Assembly: GCA_002327725.1 (NCBI GenBank)
Contig: DCXP01000070.1
Span: 77,904 to 141,903 of the forward strand
DNA length: 64,000 bases
Direction of reading: 5' to 3'
Origin: Proteobacteria bacterium UBA2133
Lineage (GTDB): Bacteria; Pseudomonadota; Gammaproteobacteria; Arenicellales; UBA868
Shown here: positions 28,679-42,714 of the stretch, one piece after another
Layout of the letters: every line of letters starts with the position of its first letter
Position numbering within the stretch: the stretch's first letter is position 1
Position numbers and translations under genes: made by a program
Notes under the pieces: model-generated
What the model saw: only the letters and a program-made list of their open reading frames with translations
Told to the model about the DNA's origin: nothing
Databases searched by the model: none

Positions 28679-29457
28679 TCGACAACCGGGCAGTCGTTCA
28701 CCCCGCTGCCGAACTGGCCGACGACGTTACCGTAGGTCCGTTCTCTGTCATCGAGGAAGATGTCACCATTGGACCAGGGACCGCGATTGACTCCCATGTG
28801 ATTGTCCGATCGGGTTCCCGCATCGGCCGTGATAACCACATCTACTCATTTGCCTCGATCGGAGAGGATCCCCAGTTCGCGGGTTATCAAGGCGAGCCGA
28901 CGCGACTTGAGATCGGGGATACCAACGTTATCCGTGAATACGTAACGCTAAACCGCGGCTCGAGCTCTCCCCGGGGAACCGGTGTCACGAAGGTGGGCAG
29001 CAACAATTTTCTCATGGCCTATAGCCACATCGCCCATGACAGCGTCCTTGGCGACCATATCATCTTTGCCAACGGCGCCAGTCTCGCCGGGCATGTTGAG
29101 GTGGGTGACTACGCTATTTTGGGAGGGTTTACCTTAATCCATCAGTTCTGCCGCGTTGGGCGGCACTCCTTAACCGGCATTGGGACAGTGTGTCTCCAGG
29201 ATGTAGCGCCGTACCTTATCGTTTCCGGAAACCCGGCGAAAACCTACGGAATCAATTTCCGGGGCCTGCGCCGACGCGAGTTCAGTGAGGACGCCATCGC
29301 CCAACTGCGCAAGGTGTACCGGCAACGCTTTCGGCCAAGCAACGGCAATGGCGTTCCCGGGGCCGAGCCCGAGGATGCGGCGCAGCAGAAAAACTGCAAA
29401 GAAGTCGACACCTTGCTCCAGTTTCTGTCTCAGTCAGAACGGGGCGTTACTCGCTGA
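28675..29457 (+). CDS. lpxA: UDP-N-acetylglucosamine acyltransferase
   Basis: First step of lipid A synthesis, moving a 3-hydroxyacyl chain from ACP to UDP-GlcNAc. GTG at 28675, inside the fabZ stop, gives 260 residues and begins at the first beta-helix coil (VIDNRAVVHPAAELADDV). The catalytic His lies in AYSHIAHDSVLGD near residue 120. GGFTLIHQFCRVG and the C-terminal helical domain are typical. An ATG at 28600 would run through fabZ and is rejected. Confidence 0.95.
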   Translation: MIDNRAVVHPAAELADDVTVGPFSVIEEDVTIGPGTAIDSHVIVRSGSRIGRDNHIYSFASIGEDPQFAGYQGEPTRLEIGDTNVIREYVTLNRGSSSPRGTGVTKVGSNNFLMAYSHIAHDSVLGDHIIFANGASLAGHVEVGDYAILGGFTLIHQFCRVGRHSLTGIGTVCLQDVAPYLIVSGNPAKTYGINFRGLRRREFSEDAIAQLRKVYRQRFRPSNGNGVPGAEPEDAAQQKNCKEVDTLLQFLSQSERGVTR

Positions 29458-29466
29458 GACTGCAAT

Positions 29467-30621
29467 TTGGCCTCGACCTTTCGACTCGGGGTGGTGGCTG
29501 CTGAGCCGTCCGGTGACCGACTCGGCGGTGGTGTGGTATCCGCGCTTCGAGCGCGATTGCCCGCAGTAGAACTTCGCGGCGTGGGCGGACCAGAGCTTAC
29601 CGCTCATGGGTTGCAATCCATTTGCGACATCCATGATCTGTCCATTATGGGCGTCGAAGACCTTGTCCGGAAACTCCCGCATGCCCTGGGGATCCGCCGT
29701 CGACTGTATCGTGAATTCGTCTCAGATCCGCCGGACCTTTTCCTGGGTATCGATTCGCCGGACTTTAATCTCTCGCTTGAGCGACGTCTGAGGGCGTCCG
29801 GAGTGCCGATCATCCACCTGGTGAGTCCCACCGTTTGGGCCTGGCGGAGTTATCGGGTGGCCAAAATCCGTCGGGCAGTAGACCGAATCCTGGTGCTGTT
29901 TCCCTTTGAAGAGCGCTTTTATGAAGCGCGCGGCGTCCCTGCCACCTTTGTGGGTCACCCAGCAGCACGGGAAACATCGGAACTGACCAAGACCTCAGCC
30001 CGCGCAGATCTTGGGATCAGTACCGAGACCAAAGTGGTCTCGGTACTCCCCGGCAGCCGTGAATCCGAGATTCGCCACCTTGCGAAAGTGTTCGCAGGCA
30101 CCATGCGGGCGCTGGCTCTGAGCAACGCCGAAGTACAGTTTCTGGTGCCGTTTGCAAGTGAGCGTGTCCGTCAGCAGTTTCGCCAACTGACATCCCTTGA
30201 AGGCTTTGCCGACCGCGTGACCCTGGTTGACGGCAGGGCCCGCAGCTGTCTCGCCGCCAGTGATGCGGCATTACTTGCCTCCGGGACAGCGGCTCTTGAA
30301 GCGGCCCTGGTCGGTTGCCCGATGGTTGTCGCGTACCGCGTGTCCGGCCTTTCATACCGTATCGCGACTGCTCTGGCCTCCACCCGCATGGTATCCATGC
30401 CCAATCATCTTATGCCAACGCCGCTCATCCCGGAGTTTCTTCAGGATGATGCGAATGAACAGAACCTGGTTGCTGCCGTTCAGCAACTGCTCGATGACGA
30501 GGCAGCCACACAGGAGATGAGAAAGGCGCTTGGCGCGATCCAAAGCGACTTGAATATCGACACCAACAACCGGATCGTTGACGCCATGCTGGAGATGGCC
30601 CCACCCCAATCGGCGGGATGA
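29467..30621 (+). CDS. lpxB: lipid-A-disaccharide synthase
   Basis: GT19 glycosyltransferase that joins UDP-diacylglucosamine and lipid X. Motifs are VVAAEPSGDRLGG at the N-terminus, HLVSPTVWAWR near residue 118 and VLPGSRESEIRHL near 195. At 384 residues it is full length. The only start that keeps the first beta strand whole is TTG at 29467; GTG codons at 29491 would truncate it. It overlaps rnhB by four bases. Confidence 0.95.
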   Translation: MASTFRLGVVAAEPSGDRLGGGVVSALRARLPAVELRGVGGPELTAHGLQSICDIHDLSIMGVEDLVRKLPHALGIRRRLYREFVSDPPDLFLGIDSPDFNLSLERRLRASGVPIIHLVSPTVWAWRSYRVAKIRRAVDRILVLFPFEERFYEARGVPATFVGHPAARETSELTKTSARADLGISTETKVVSVLPGSRESEIRHLAKVFAGTMRALALSNAEVQFLVPFASERVRQQFRQLTSLEGFADRVTLVDGRARSCLAASDAALLASGTAALEAALVGCPMVVAYRVSGLSYRIATALASTRMVSMPNHLMPTPLIPEFLQDDANEQNLVAAVQQLLDDEAATQEMRKALGAIQSDLNIDTNNRIVDAMLEMAPPQSAG

Positions 30622-31226
30622 ACGACAGGCTGGTTGCAGGAGTGGATGAAGCAGGCCGGGGTCCCCTGGCGGGGCCGGTGGTTGCCGCGGCGGTGGTGTT
30701 GGCAGCCGATTATCGTAATGCCGAAATCCGTGACTCCAAAAAACTTTCCCAGGCCCGAAGGGAACAGGTCTGCAGGCTCATACGGGAGAACGCGGTCGCA
30801 TGGTCGATCGGTGCAGCGAGCGGCCTGGAGATAGACAATCAAAATATCCATCGGGCAACTTTGGTGGCGATGCGCCGGGCTGTACTCGGTCTTCCGTGCA
30901 CTCCCGACTTCGTTATTGTTGACGGGCGGTTTTATCCAGAACTCCCTTATCCCGGGAGTGCCTGTGTCCGCGCCGACGAGACCGAGTCGGCGGTCTCGGC
31001 GGCTTCCATCCTGGCCAAGGTGTTCCGTGACCGGTATATGGCGTTTCTGGACCGAAAGTATCCGGAATATGGCTTTTGCCAGCACAAAGGGTATGCTACC
31101 GCCATGCATCTTGAAGTCCTCCAATCTTATGGACCCTGCCCGGATCACCGCCGCTCATTTCGTCCTGTCGCGAGCGCAATCCAGACCTGCCCGGTGCCAA
31201 AGCCCGGCGAACGGGAGCAGCATTGA
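30618..31226 (+). CDS. rnhB: ribonuclease HII
   Basis: Removes single ribonucleotides and RNA primers from DNA. The active site is opened by GVDEAGRGPLAGPV (D10, E11), with DSKKLS and VRADETESAVSAASILAKV downstream. At 202 residues it is standard. It starts in the lpxB stop and overlaps the TTG start of dnaE. The window therefore has both RNase H types, HI with dnaQ and HII with dnaE. Confidence 0.97.
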   Translation: MNDRLVAGVDEAGRGPLAGPVVAAAVVLAADYRNAEIRDSKKLSQARREQVCRLIRENAVAWSIGAASGLEIDNQNIHRATLVAMRRAVLGLPCTPDFVIVDGRFYPELPYPGSACVRADETESAVSAASILAKVFRDRYMAFLDRKYPEYGFCQHKGYATAMHLEVLQSYGPCPDHRRSFRPVASAIQTCPVPKPGEREQH

Positions 31227-34200
31227 GACCCCAGCAACCGTTCGTACACCTTAACGTCCACACGGAATATTCCCTGATAGACGGGATATCCCGTATTAAA
31301 GACCTGGCAAGCGCAGTGCGGGAGGCGCAAATGCCCGCGGTGGCGATGACTGACGTGTCCAACCTGTACGCTACCGTCAAGTTCTACCGGGCATGTCTGG
31401 ACGCCGGTGTAAAGCCGATCTTCGGCGTACAGCTTGGTGTAGCAGATCGCGAGAATGACAAGACTGCTGGGCAACTGGTTCTGCTTTGCCGGAATAACCG
31501 TGGCTTCAGGGCGCTTAGCCATCTGCTGACCGAGATCTACACACAGCCCAGGACAGCGCAAGGAATCAGCGTGAGGCGGGACCGCCTTGCCGAGAGCGGC
31601 CGCGACTTGATCGCGCTGTCAGGAGGTGTCGAAGGAGATCTGGGGCGCTGCCTGCGTTCCGGGTCAACTGATGAAGCAGCCGAGCTCGTGCAGCGCTACC
31701 AGGAGATTTTTGACGGCAACTACTTTATTGAATTGAGTCGGACAGAGCGTACCGGTGAGAAAGAGTACGAAGCCCTCGCGCTTGAACTGGCGGCAAGGGC
31801 GGAAACCCCACTGGTCGCTACCAACGCGGTCCGGTTTCTGAAGTCCTCGGATTTCGAGGCGCACGAGATTCGAACCTGCATTCACCAGGGACGGGTTCTG
31901 GACGACCCTCGACGCCCAAGGGAATTTTCCTCTAAGCAATATCTTCGATCGCCGTCGGAAATGGCGGCTGTTTTTTCGGACTTACCCAGCGCACTGGAAA
32001 ATACTGTTGAGATTGCCCGGCGGTGCAACGTTTTCATCGATTTTGATACGACCCACATGCCAAGGCATATAGCGGGCGATAACCGTTCTACAGAGCAAAC
32101 ACTCACCGCCCAGTCCGAGGCAGGTTTTGCCAACTACGTGGGGCAAACCGGTGATCTCGACGTTCCGGTTTATCGTGAGCGGCTCGCCTCCGAGATTGAA
32201 ACGATCAACCGAATGGGCTTTGCCGGATACTTTCTGATCGTGGCCGATTTCGTACAGTGGGCTCGGGATAATGGCGTTCCGGTCGGCCCGGGACGGGGAT
32301 CGGGCGCAGGGTCCCTGGTTGCCTTTTCCCTCGGCATCACACGCCTGGATCCCATCAAGCACGGTTTACTGTTCGAACGGTTCCTGAATCCGGAAAGAGT
32401 CTCACTGCCGGACTTTGATATCGATTTCTGTATGGTCGGACGGGATCGTGTCATTGAGTACGTGACTGAGCGGTACGGCGCTGAGAAGGTCGCGCAGATC
32501 ATCACCTATAACACGCTGGCTGCGCGCGCTGTTGTCCGTGACGTGGGCCGGGTCATGGGCATGCCCTACGGATTTTGCGACACGCTGGCCAAACTCATCC
32601 CGTTTGAGGTCGGTATGACCCTTGAAAAGGCCTTGGAGCAGGACGAGGAACTGAGACGCCGATATCGGAATGAGGCCGAAGTCACGCAATTGATCAACAA
32701 TGCACAACGCCTCGAGGGTATGCCGCGAAACGCGGGCAAACACGCAGGTGGGTTGGTCATCGCTCCTGAGCCCATAGCGGAGTTTTCACCGCTGTACTGG
32801 GAGCCGGGGATGACGCAGGCGGTCACGCAGTTCGACAAGGATGATCTTGAGGCGATCGGACTGGTGAAGTTCGACTTTCTCGGCCTTCGAACGCTCACTG
32901 TTATTGACTGGGCGATTGGGCTGGTGAACGAAACCCGGGCCAAGCAAGGGCAGGATGCAATAGACCTCGAGCAACTTCCAGCGGATGACCCTGAAGTGTA
33001 TCGGCTGATCTGTACCGGAAGGACGACGGCGTTATTTCAACTGGAATCCCGGGGTATGCAGGAACTGATCCAACGGCTGCAGCCGGACCACTTCGAGGAA
33101 CTGGTGGCGCTGGTTGCCCTGTTTCGGCCTGGGCCGCTTCAGTCCGGGATGGTCGACGATTTCATCCACCGGAAACACGGTCGGGAGCCTGTGGTGTACC
33201 TGCACGACAGTATCAAGTCAATTCTCGAGCCGACTTATGGCGTCATCCTGTACCAGGAGCAGGTCATGGAGATTGCCCAGCAACTGTCCGGCTTCAGTCT
33301 GGGTTCAGCGGATCTCCTGCGGCGTGCGATGGGCAAGAAAAAGCCGGAAGAGATGGAGCGGCAACGACAGATTTTTATCGATGGCGCTACCGAGCGTGGA
33401 ATCAAGCAGGCGAGCGCCGCGCATATCTTTGACCTCATCGAGAAATTCGCCGGCTACGGCTTCAACAAATCCCACTCGGCGGCATATGCGCTGCTCAGTT
33501 ATCAGACGGCCTGGCTGAAAACATACTACCCCGGGGAATTCATGTCGGCAGCACTCTCGGCGGATATGGAACATACCGACAAGGTCGTTGTGCTGGTCCG
33601 GGAGGCGAAATCCATGGGGCTGACCATTTGCGCGCCGGATATCAACCGCGGCGGTCTCAAGTTTTCAGTCGCAGAAGACGGAGCAATCGTTTACGGCCTG
33701 GGCGCAGTCAAGGGTGTGGGTGAAAAAGCGCTGGAAGATATCCTCACGGATCGGGAAGAGAACGGCGAATTTCAGGACTTGTTGTCCCTATGCCGGCGGA
33801 TCGATTCCCAGAAAGTCAACCGAAAAACCCTCGAGGCCCTTATCCGGTCGGGTGCGCTGGATACACTGGGTGTCGATCGGGCACATCTTGATTGCCAGCT
33901 GCCGCAGGCACTGGATGCGGCCGGTCAGCACAGCGATGATCTGTGTTCGGGGCAGAATGACATGTTCGGGTTACCTTCGGTGGATGGCGTGGTGCTCGCC
34001 ACCCCTGCCGGCCACCATTGGTCGGGCCGGAAACGGCTGGAAATGGAACGCGCCAGTCTCGGCTTTTACCTGACCAGCCATCCCATTGAGCATCACCAAC
34101 GCGAACTTGAGGCCATTGGCGTGGCCGCGATTTCGGAAACGCCGTCACAACTCGAAAAGACCGTGATGCTGGCGGGGCTCATTCAGGACTTGCGAACCTT

Positions 34201-34720
34201 TCAGAACCGCAAGGGTGAAACGATGGGATTCTTCAGACTTGATGATGGTACGGGTCTCGCGGAGGTCAGCATCTTCGCCGACCTATACTCGGAAAGCCGA
34301 AGTACATTGAGCACTCAGGGACTGGTTCTGGTTCATGGCACGACCGGCGTAGATGACCGTTCGGGGCTGCTCGCCCTGAAGGCCGAAGGTATCTGGACTC
34401 TGGACGATGTACGGGCACGTGCGTTGGTCGAACTTACGATAGATCTTCCCGAGCGCTCAAATGTCTCCTCTGCCGCGGGGGAGTTAAAAAAACTGCTGCG
34501 CCACCATACCCCCGGAGACACCCACGTTGGCGTCTGTTATCGAAACCCCGAAGGTGACAGCATACACATGCGCCTGGGAGATCAGTGGACGGTTCGCCCA
34601 GAGTCCGAGCTTTTAGACAGCCTGGCAGACTTTGCCGGAGTAAAGGGGATGCAGTTTGACTTCTCCTCTCAGGCATTGACGGCTACCACGTCGGGCCAAC
34701 GTAACACCAAAGCGGCATAA
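31223..34720 (+). CDS. dnaE: DNA polymerase III alpha subunit
   Basis: Catalytic subunit of the replicative polymerase, 1165 residues. It begins with the PHP domain ([13 protein letters not shown]) and carries polymerase palm motifs [18 protein letters not shown] and LPDFDIDFC with the catalytic Asp pair near residues 395-397. A helix-hairpin-helix and OB domain ([19 protein letters not shown]) follow. TTG at 31223, inside the rnhB stop, is the only start that keeps the PHP motif. Confidence 0.97.
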   Translation: MRPQQPFVHLNVHTEYSLIDGISRIKDLASAVREAQMPAVAMTDVSNLYATVKFYRACLDAGVKPIFGVQLGVADRENDKTAGQLVLLCRNNRGFRALSHLLTEIYTQPRTAQGISVRRDRLAESGRDLIALSGGVEGDLGRCLRSGSTDEAAELVQRYQEIFDGNYFIELSRTERTGEKEYEALALELAARAETPLVATNAVRFLKSSDFEAHEIRTCIHQGRVLDDPRRPREFSSKQYLRSPSEMAAVFSDLPSALENTVEIARRCNVFIDFDTTHMPRHIAGDNRSTEQTLTAQSEAGFANYVGQTGDLDVPVYRERLASEIETINRMGFAGYFLIVADFVQWARDNGVPVGPGRGSGAGSLVAFSLGITRLDPIKHGLLFERFLNPERVSLPDFDIDFCMVGRDRVIEYVTERYGAEKVAQIITYNTLAARAVVRDVGRVMGMPYGFCDTLAKLIPFEVGMTLEKALEQDEELRRRYRNEAEVTQLINNAQRLEGMPRNAGKHAGGLVIAPEPIAEFSPLYWEPGMTQAVTQFDKDDLEAIGLVKFDFLGLRTLTVIDWAIGLVNETRAKQGQDAIDLEQLPADDPEVYRLICTGRTTALFQLESRGMQELIQRLQPDHFEELVALVALFRPGPLQSGMVDDFIHRKHGREPVVYLHDSIKSILEPTYGVILYQEQVMEIAQQLSGFSLGSADLLRRAMGKKKPEEMERQRQIFIDGATERGIKQASAAHIFDLIEKFAGYGFNKSHSAAYALLSYQTAWLKTYYPGEFMSAALSADMEHTDKVVVLVREAKSMGLTICAPDINRGGLKFSVAEDGAIVYGLGAVKGVGEKALEDILTDREENGEFQDLLSLCRRIDSQKVNRKTLEALIRSGALDTLGVDRAHLDCQLPQALDAAGQHSDDLCSGQNDMFGLPSVDGVVLATPAGHHWSGRKRLEMERASLGFYLTSHPIEHHQRELEAIGVAAISETPSQLEKTVMLAGLIQDLRTFQNRKGETMGFFRLDDGTGLAEVSIFADLYSESRSTLSTQGLVLVHGTTGVDDRSGLLALKAEGIWTLDDVRARALVELTIDLPERSNVSSAAGELKKLLRHHTPGDTHVGVCYRNPEGDSIHMRLGDQWTVRPESELLDSLADFAGVKGMQFDFSSQALTATTSGQRNTKAA

Positions 34721-34767
34721 CCTGCGCGCCCTTCGATATTGTCGTCCAGAGTAAAATAGACGGCATA

Positions 34768-35727
34768 ATGAGTACTTCCCTCGATTTTGAGCAACCAATC
34801 GTTGATCTTGAGGCCAAGATAGACGAACTTCGCCGTGTGGACGGGGATGGTGAATTGGATCTTCAGCGTGAAATCGAACGACTCCAGACCAAGAGCCACA
34901 AGCTGACCCGGGAGATCTTCGCATCGCTTGACGCGTGGCAGATAACCCAACTGGCCCGGCATCCGCAAAGGCCGCATACGCTCGACTACATACAACGGCT
35001 CTTCACTCACTTCCAGGAACTGGCCGGTGATCGAATGTACCGGGATGACCCGGCGATTGTAGGCGGCCTCGCGCGGCTGAACGGCCAGGGCGTCATCGTG
35101 ATCGGCCACCAGAAGGGGCGCGATACCAAAGAAAAGGTGCATCGGAATTTCGGAATGCCGAGCCCCGAGGGATATCGCAAAGCTCAGCGTTTAATGCGGT
35201 TGGCAGAGCGTTTTGGCTTGCCGGTCATTACGCTTATCGATACCCCAGGCGCGTACCCCGGGATCGGTGCGGAGGAGCGGGGCCAGAGCGAAGCCATCGC
35301 CCAGAACATTTCCCTGATGGTCGGGCTCACGGTTCCCATCATCTCCGTGGTAATCGGGGAAGGGGGCTCGGGTGGTGCATTGGCCATTGGTGTCTGTGAC
35401 CGGTTGGTGATGCTTCAGTATTCCACCTATTCGGTCATCAGCCCGGAAGGTTGTGCCTCTATCCTATGGAAGAGCCCCGAGAAGGCGCAGGCGGCTGCTA
35501 GCGCAATGAAAATTACCTCGAGCAGTCTGAAGCAGAATGGATTGGTCGATGAGATCGTTCCTGAGCCACTGGGAGGCGCTCACCGCGACCCTGAACGCAT
35601 GGTCGAGGACCTGCGTGATGTGATCCGGGAACAACTTTCAACATTGAATTCGCTGAGTACCGAGCAACTGCTTGCTGATAGAGAAAAGAGGCTACGATCC
35701 ATTGGGCGATTCCGGGAAGGGTCCTGA
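34768..35727 (+). CDS. accA: acetyl-CoA carboxylase carboxyltransferase subunit alpha
   Basis: Transfers the carboxyl group from biotin to acetyl-CoA to form malonyl-CoA. At 319 residues it matches the family length. Motifs are [16 protein letters not shown] at the start, then [36 protein letters not shown] and [12 protein letters not shown]. It follows dnaE after 47 bases, the conserved gammaproteobacterial neighbour, and overlaps the start of tilS. Confidence 0.97.
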   Translation: MSTSLDFEQPIVDLEAKIDELRRVDGDGELDLQREIERLQTKSHKLTREIFASLDAWQITQLARHPQRPHTLDYIQRLFTHFQELAGDRMYRDDPAIVGGLARLNGQGVIVIGHQKGRDTKEKVHRNFGMPSPEGYRKAQRLMRLAERFGLPVITLIDTPGAYPGIGAEERGQSEAIAQNISLMVGLTVPIISVVIGEGGSGGALAIGVCDRLVMLQYSTYSVISPEGCASILWKSPEKAQAAASAMKITSSSLKQNGLVDEIVPEPLGGAHRDPERMVEDLRDVIREQLSTLNSLSTEQLLADREKRLRSIGRFREGS

Positions 35728-37135
35728 TTTTCCGGCCCCTGGGCTTGACCTTCTCCAACGGTCGGTCTGGTCGGCGATCGGCCACTATAAAAAGAGAATC
35801 ATCAATATCGCATTCAGCGGTGGCGTGGACTCGACCGTCCTGCTGATGGCGACAGCTTCGCTTCGTCCGCGGATGGGATTGCAGCTGCGGGCGCTGCATG
35901 TCAATCACGGCTGGAGTGAAGACGCTGACCGCTGGCACGCGCACTGTCAGCGGGTTGCTCGAGAACTGGACATTCCTTTCCTGGGTTCCCGGCCCGATTC
36001 TGACATTCCCTGCGCGGAAGATGACCCGGCTTTCGCCGGATCGTCAAAAGAGGCCAGGGCGCGAGCGGCGAGATATCGGTTCTTTGCCGACGTCGTCGCC
36101 CCGGAAGATCTCCTTTTGACCGGCCATCATCTCGACGACCAGGCAGAGACCTTTCTGCTCCGCCTCATGCGTGGCTCCTCTGTGCGCGGTCTGGGGTCAA
36201 TGCGCAGCGAACAAACCCTGAACGGTCTTAAGGTGATCCGACCCTTTCTCGATATCCCGAAAGCAACCCTGACCGGATGGGCCTTGGAAAAAGGCGTAAA
36301 AGTCCTCGATGACCCGTCCAATCGCGACGCGGCTTTTGATCGAAACTTTCTCCGTCACGACATTCTTGCCAAGCTTTCCTCAAGGTGGGTTGAAGCCGCT
36401 GAAACCTTGGGCAGGGCGGCAGCCCACTTTCAGGGCACCCAATCGATCCTCAACGAGGTGGCGTCGGACGACCTCAGGATCTGCGCGCTTGCACAACCGC
36501 GATGTTATCTCGGGCATCTAGGGGCCGCTTCGCTTTCCGCCCTATTGGGGCTCAGTCGGCCGCGGCTGCTGAATGCCTTTCGATTCTGGACAAGACAAAG
36601 CAATCTTGGGGCGCCTTCAGAACGGGCTCTGGAAGAATTCATTCGTCAGCTGGAAAGGGGCTCCCCGGGGGCATCGCCGACGCTGTCGCTGGGAACGGCC
36701 ACGTTTCGAACATACCGGGACGGGGTGTTCCTGATTCCAGAGCCCCTGCCAGGCATTTCAGCGGCACCGAAGATGGAGCCATGGGATGGATCTCGTCTGA
36801 GCATCAGCAGCGTCGGTATTGAACTCATCCCTGAAGAAACGGTCGGCTCGGGATTACGCGTCTCCCTGATCCGGGAAGGGCGGGTGGAGTTACGCTGGCG
36901 ACGTGGTCAAACAAAGGTCACACCGGTAGGTCGCGGGCCTCATCGACATCAACTGCGAAAGGTTCTGCAGCAAGCCGGGGTACCGCCCTGGGAGCGGGCT
37001 CGGATTCCACTGATCTTTATAGATGATCGGTTTGCGGGCATGCCGCAGGTGGTCCTGGACGAATCCTGCCGGGCCCGTGCCGGTGAAGCCGGTCTTAAGG
37101 TGCGCCTGCGGGACTTGCGAAAACCCGGGCCCTAG
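35672..37135 (+). CDS. tilS: tRNA(Ile)-lysidine synthase
   Basis: Converts the wobble cytidine of the CAU anticodon of tRNA-Ile2 to lysidine. The PP-loop SGGVDST lies at residues 49-55, and [26 protein letters not shown] follow. The C-terminal TilS domain reaches residue 487. The start is uncertain: TTG at 35672 overlaps accA by 56 bases, while TTG at 35702 leaves a 26-base overlap and has AGAGG upstream. Confidence 0.92.
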   Translation: MLIEKRGYDPLGDSGKGPDFPAPGLDLLQRSVWSAIGHYKKRIINIAFSGGVDSTVLLMATASLRPRMGLQLRALHVNHGWSEDADRWHAHCQRVARELDIPFLGSRPDSDIPCAEDDPAFAGSSKEARARAARYRFFADVVAPEDLLLTGHHLDDQAETFLLRLMRGSSVRGLGSMRSEQTLNGLKVIRPFLDIPKATLTGWALEKGVKVLDDPSNRDAAFDRNFLRHDILAKLSSRWVEAAETLGRAAAHFQGTQSILNEVASDDLRICALAQPRCYLGHLGAASLSALLGLSRPRLLNAFRFWTRQSNLGAPSERALEEFIRQLERGSPGASPTLSLGTATFRTYRDGVFLIPEPLPGISAAPKMEPWDGSRLSISSVGIELIPEETVGSGLRVSLIREGRVELRWRRGQTKVTPVGRGPHRHQLRKVLQQAGVPPWERARIPLIFIDDRFAGMPQVVLDESCRARAGEAGLKVRLRDLRKPGP

Positions 37136-37146
37136 GTGCGCTCTGA

Positions 37147-39770
<2,624 letters not shown>

Positions 39771-39798
39771 GTATCTGCAAGGCCTATTAACAAACAAT

Positions 39799-41115
39799 AT
39801 GAATAAACAACAGCAGCTCTTGATTGCAGGTGCTCGAGCGAGGGAAATCCTTGACTCCAGAGGCTTTCCAACCGTGGAAGCCGAGATAGCGCTTCAGGGT
39901 GGCGCTGTGGGACGCGCGGCGGTGCCATCCGGGGCGTCGACCGGCAAGCGTGAGGCGCTCGAATTGCGAGACGGCGATCCGGCCCGTTTTGGCGGCAAAG
40001 GAGTGCAAAACGCGGTGGCGAATGTAAACGGCGAGATTGCGCAATGCCTCATGGGCCGGGACGCAAGTGAGCAACAGCAGCTGGACGACCTGATGAAGAC
40101 CCTGGACGGGACGCCTAACAAGGAACGCTTGGGCGCCAACGCGCTGTTGGCGGCGTCGCTTGCGAGTGCCAAGGCTGCGGCGCAGGGTCTCGGTATCGCC
40201 TTATACGAGCACATTGGCCAGTTGCATGGCAACCCTGACCCGATTCGCTTACCGCTTCCGCAAATGAACATCCTGAACGGCGGAGCCCACGCGGACAACA
40301 GTATCGATTTTCAGGAATTCATGGTGTTACCTGCGGGGCTCCCCTCGTTCCGCGAGGCCTTGCGCTGCGGCGTCGAAATCTTTCATAGACTTCGGCAGGA
40401 TCTGATTTCCCATGGCCTGCAGACTGGTGTAGGCGATGAGGGAGGGTTCGCCCCTGACTTCGCCTCAAATGAAGCCGGACTTCAGGCCGTCCTCGCCGCC
40501 GTCGAACGCTCGGGCTACCGGACTTCTGACGAGGTATACCTCGGCCTCGATCTCGCAAGTTCCGAATTCTACGAGCAGGACCATTACCACCTCCGTTCAG
40601 AATCGCGAAGATATAGTTCCGCCGAATTCGTCGCCTTTATCTGTGATCTTGCAAAGCGACTGCCGGTAATCTCCCTGGAAGACCCGCTTGCCGAAGATGA
40701 CTGGAAAGGCTGGACCTCGCTGACGGCAAATCTCGGCGACTCTGTCCAGTTGACGGGGGACGACCTTTTTGTAACGAACGCCGCCATTCTCGAGCGGGGA
40801 ATCGAGGAAAACGCCGCTAATTCTATTCTAATCAAGGTCAACCAGATCGGGACCCTGAGTGAGACGCTCGACGCGGTCGCTCTCGCACAGGCGCATCATT
40901 TTGCTGTGACGGTTTCCCATCGATCAGGAGAGACCGAGGACACCACTATCGCTGATCTTGCGGTAGGTGTGGGTGCACAACAGATCAAAACGGGTTCTCT
41001 TTGCCGCTCAGAAAGAACCGCCAAGTACAATCGCCTGCTGTGGATTGAGGAAAACCTCGGGCCGCGGGCCGATTATGCAGGTCGTGCCGCTTTTCCCCAG
41101 CTGAAAAGAGTTTAA
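39799..41115 (+). CDS. eno: enolase
   Basis: Interconverts 2-phosphoglycerate and phosphoenolpyruvate. At 438 residues it has [55 protein letters not shown] and the signature [16 protein letters not shown] followed by [18 protein letters not shown]. Gly-Gly-Ala-His-Ala is normal for bacterial enolases. It is followed by ftsB after 19 bases. Confidence 0.97.
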   Translation: MNKQQQLLIAGARAREILDSRGFPTVEAEIALQGGAVGRAAVPSGASTGKREALELRDGDPARFGGKGVQNAVANVNGEIAQCLMGRDASEQQQLDDLMKTLDGTPNKERLGANALLAASLASAKAAAQGLGIALYEHIGQLHGNPDPIRLPLPQMNILNGGAHADNSIDFQEFMVLPAGLPSFREALRCGVEIFHRLRQDLISHGLQTGVGDEGGFAPDFASNEAGLQAVLAAVERSGYRTSDEVYLGLDLASSEFYEQDHYHLRSESRRYSSAEFVAFICDLAKRLPVISLEDPLAEDDWKGWTSLTANLGDSVQLTGDDLFVTNAAILERGIEENAANSILIKVNQIGTLSETLDAVALAQAHHFAVTVSHRSGETEDTTIADLAVGVGAQQIKTGSLCRSERTAKYNRLLWIEENLGPRADYAGRAAFPQLKRV

Positions 41116-41134
41116 TCCGGAAAGGGCTGCCTCT

Positions 41135-41446
41135 TTGCCGTACCTCAGGACCCTGATCTTTTGCCTGATTGGACTCGTTCTGGCGCTCCAGTACGCGTTA
41201 TGGTTCGGAAAGAGTAACGTCGTAGATCTTTTCCACCTGAAACGTTCCGTGACCGAACTCGAAAAAGAGAATCTTTCGCTGCGGGAAAGGAATGACAGGC
41301 TCCATGCGGACGTAAACGAAATCAAGAACCGGGTCGAAGCAATCGAAGAAAGAGCCAGGGAGCACCTGGGGCTTATTCTTCCGGGTGAAACCTACTTCCA
41401 GGTAGTGCCTGCAGAAAACGAGGAGCAGCATTCCGGCACCGATTGA
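41135..41446 (+). CDS. ftsB: cell division protein FtsB
   Basis: Small bitopic divisome protein that bridges FtsQ and FtsL. One membrane segment (about residues 4-22) is followed by a coiled coil with Leu/Asn/Glu heptads and the conserved AREHLGLILPGETYFQVV region. At 103 residues it is normal. TTG at 41135 is the only usable start. In E. coli ispD and ispF follow; here the convergent ygfZ follows instead. Confidence 0.93.
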   Translation: MPYLRTLIFCLIGLVLALQYALWFGKSNVVDLFHLKRSVTELEKENLSLRERNDRLHADVNEIKNRVEAIEERAREHLGLILPGETYFQVVPAENEEQHSGTD

Positions 41447-41461
41447 CCGGAACGGGGAGCT

Positions 41462-42322
41462 TCAGGTCTCCAGGGAAAGCGAATAGGGAAGGGGTCGAAT
41501 GCGCAACGGTGCGCCGGCAATCCTGAATGCCGTGTGTCCGCCGTTTTTCAGCGCGGCAGCGGGAACTGATGCCAGCAGCAGGGTCTGATCTGGCTCGCTA
41601 TCTGCAACGGCCGACACCACGGTACCGTTCCGTCCACCCGATTGATCCAGACATTCGATTTCAGCAGCGACCGGAATCCTTTCACTGGTCGCGACCCGGG
41701 CGCAGATCATGCGCTGCTTCGGCTTGCCGCGGTATCGAACACGGGCGACCACTTCCTGTCCCGGATAGCATCCTTTCTGAAAACTGACGCCGCCAACGAG
41801 GTCGAGGTTCACCGATTGCGGGATCAAGGTATTGCTGAGTGCAGCACTGAGTATCGGGATTCCACGAAGGATGCACAGCCTCGCAAACGGGTCCTCGCCC
41901 TGCGTGTCGTGTTGCGGCACCTTCGGTGCGATCGAGAGTGTTACGGCCCTGTGGATTTCGTCCGAGTTGTCCTGTGGAGCGGTTGCTGCGGAAGTTCCAC
42001 CTGTCTGGTCGACGAAGAAGAGGCCTTTTTCAGGGCAGGACTGTAGAGTAACGTCCGCGCGCAGGATATATCGGCGCAACCCGGCGATGACCTCTTCAGC
42101 CAAAGAACCGTGGGTCGCCAGCATAAAAGCATCCGCATGACGCAGGACAAAAAAGATGGCCAGAAGCCGGCCTTTTGGAGAACAGTATCCCGCAAGACCC
42201 CAGTCACCTTGATCGATTCTGCTGATGTCGCAGGTGAACTGGTTCTGGAGAAATAAATCGGCATCCACGCCGGAGCATTGGATGACGGTAAATCCCTTGG
42301 CAGACATGGCCGGGATGGTCAT
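41462..42322 (-). CDS. ygfZ: folate-binding Fe-S protein YgfZ
   Basis: Tetrahydrofolate-dependent factor that helps assemble or repair certain Fe-S enzymes. The diagnostic motif K-G-C-Y-x-G-Q-E is intact at residues 183-190 (FQKGCYPGQEVVARVRYRG). The 286-residue protein has the GcvT-like three-domain arrangement and lacks a signal peptide. It is convergent with ftsB over a 15-base gap and divergent from the sdh cluster, which encodes the Fe-S enzyme succinate dehydrogenase. Confidence 0.92.
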   Translation of the reverse strand: MTIPAMSAKGFTVIQCSGVDADLFLQNQFTCDISRIDQGDWGLAGYCSPKGRLLAIFFVLRHADAFMLATHGSLAEEVIAGLRRYILRADVTLQSCPEKGLFFVDQTGGTSAATAPQDNSDEIHRAVTLSIAPKVPQHDTQGEDPFARLCILRGIPILSAALSNTLIPQSVNLDLVGGVSFQKGCYPGQEVVARVRYRGKPKQRMICARVATSERIPVAAEIECLDQSGGRNGTVVSAVADSEPDQTLLLASVPAAALKNGGHTAFRIAGAPLRIRPLPYSLSLET

Positions 42323-42368
42323 AACTTCAATTTGCGTTCTGGCAGTTTATGAAAACTGGGCGGGAGCC

Positions 42369-42386
42369 GGTGACACAGCGTTCACC
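42369..42386. promoter_or_regulatory. inverted repeat upstream of the sdh cluster
   Basis: GGTGA (42369-42373) and TCACC (42382-42386) form a dyad with an 8-base spacer, 12 bases before a TAGTAT hexamer (42398-42403) that could be a -10 box. The dyad covers the expected -35 region, where the match to consensus is poor, so it could be the site of an activator or repressor. The protein that would bind it is unknown. Confidence 0.3.
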
Positions 42387-42481
42387 GCCCGATGCGATAG
42401 TATGCGTGTCGGATACCACAATGCCATCTTCGTTTGGGGTTGAAAGTGCTCAGCGAAGGGGGCAGAATCGGGAATGTTGCA

Positions 42482-42676
42482 ATGCACAAAAATCAGAGTT
42501 TACCCAAAGGTTCCAGAAAAGTCATTGAGGCCGAGCCTGATGCAGGCCCGGAAGACGCCGTGAAGGCGAATCCGGAACCGGCAGAGCCGCCGACCGCAGA
42601 CAAGCCCGAATCTCGCCGACCAGATCCAACCCGCTATGGCGACTGGGAGCGAAATGGCCGCTGTATTGATTTTTAG
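42482..42676 (+). CDS. SDHAF4-like succinate dehydrogenase assembly factor (DUF1674)
   Basis: A 64-residue protein whose last 17 residues, DPTRYGDWERNGRCIDF, are the DUF1674/SDHAF4 signature. In mitochondria SDHAF4 binds flavinylated SdhA before it joins SdhB. The N-terminal half is charged and apparently disordered. ATG at 42482 is chosen over an in-frame TTG at 42434, which would add 16 unconserved residues. It lies 38 bases before sdhC and so is probably the first gene of the sdh operon. Confidence 0.85.
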   Translation: MHKNQSLPKGSRKVIEAEPDAGPEDAVKANPEPAEPPTADKPESRRPDPTRYGDWERNGRCIDF

Positions 42677-42714
42677 CTGCCACGCGAGGGTAACGGAGAA
42701 AGGCTGAGGTCCAT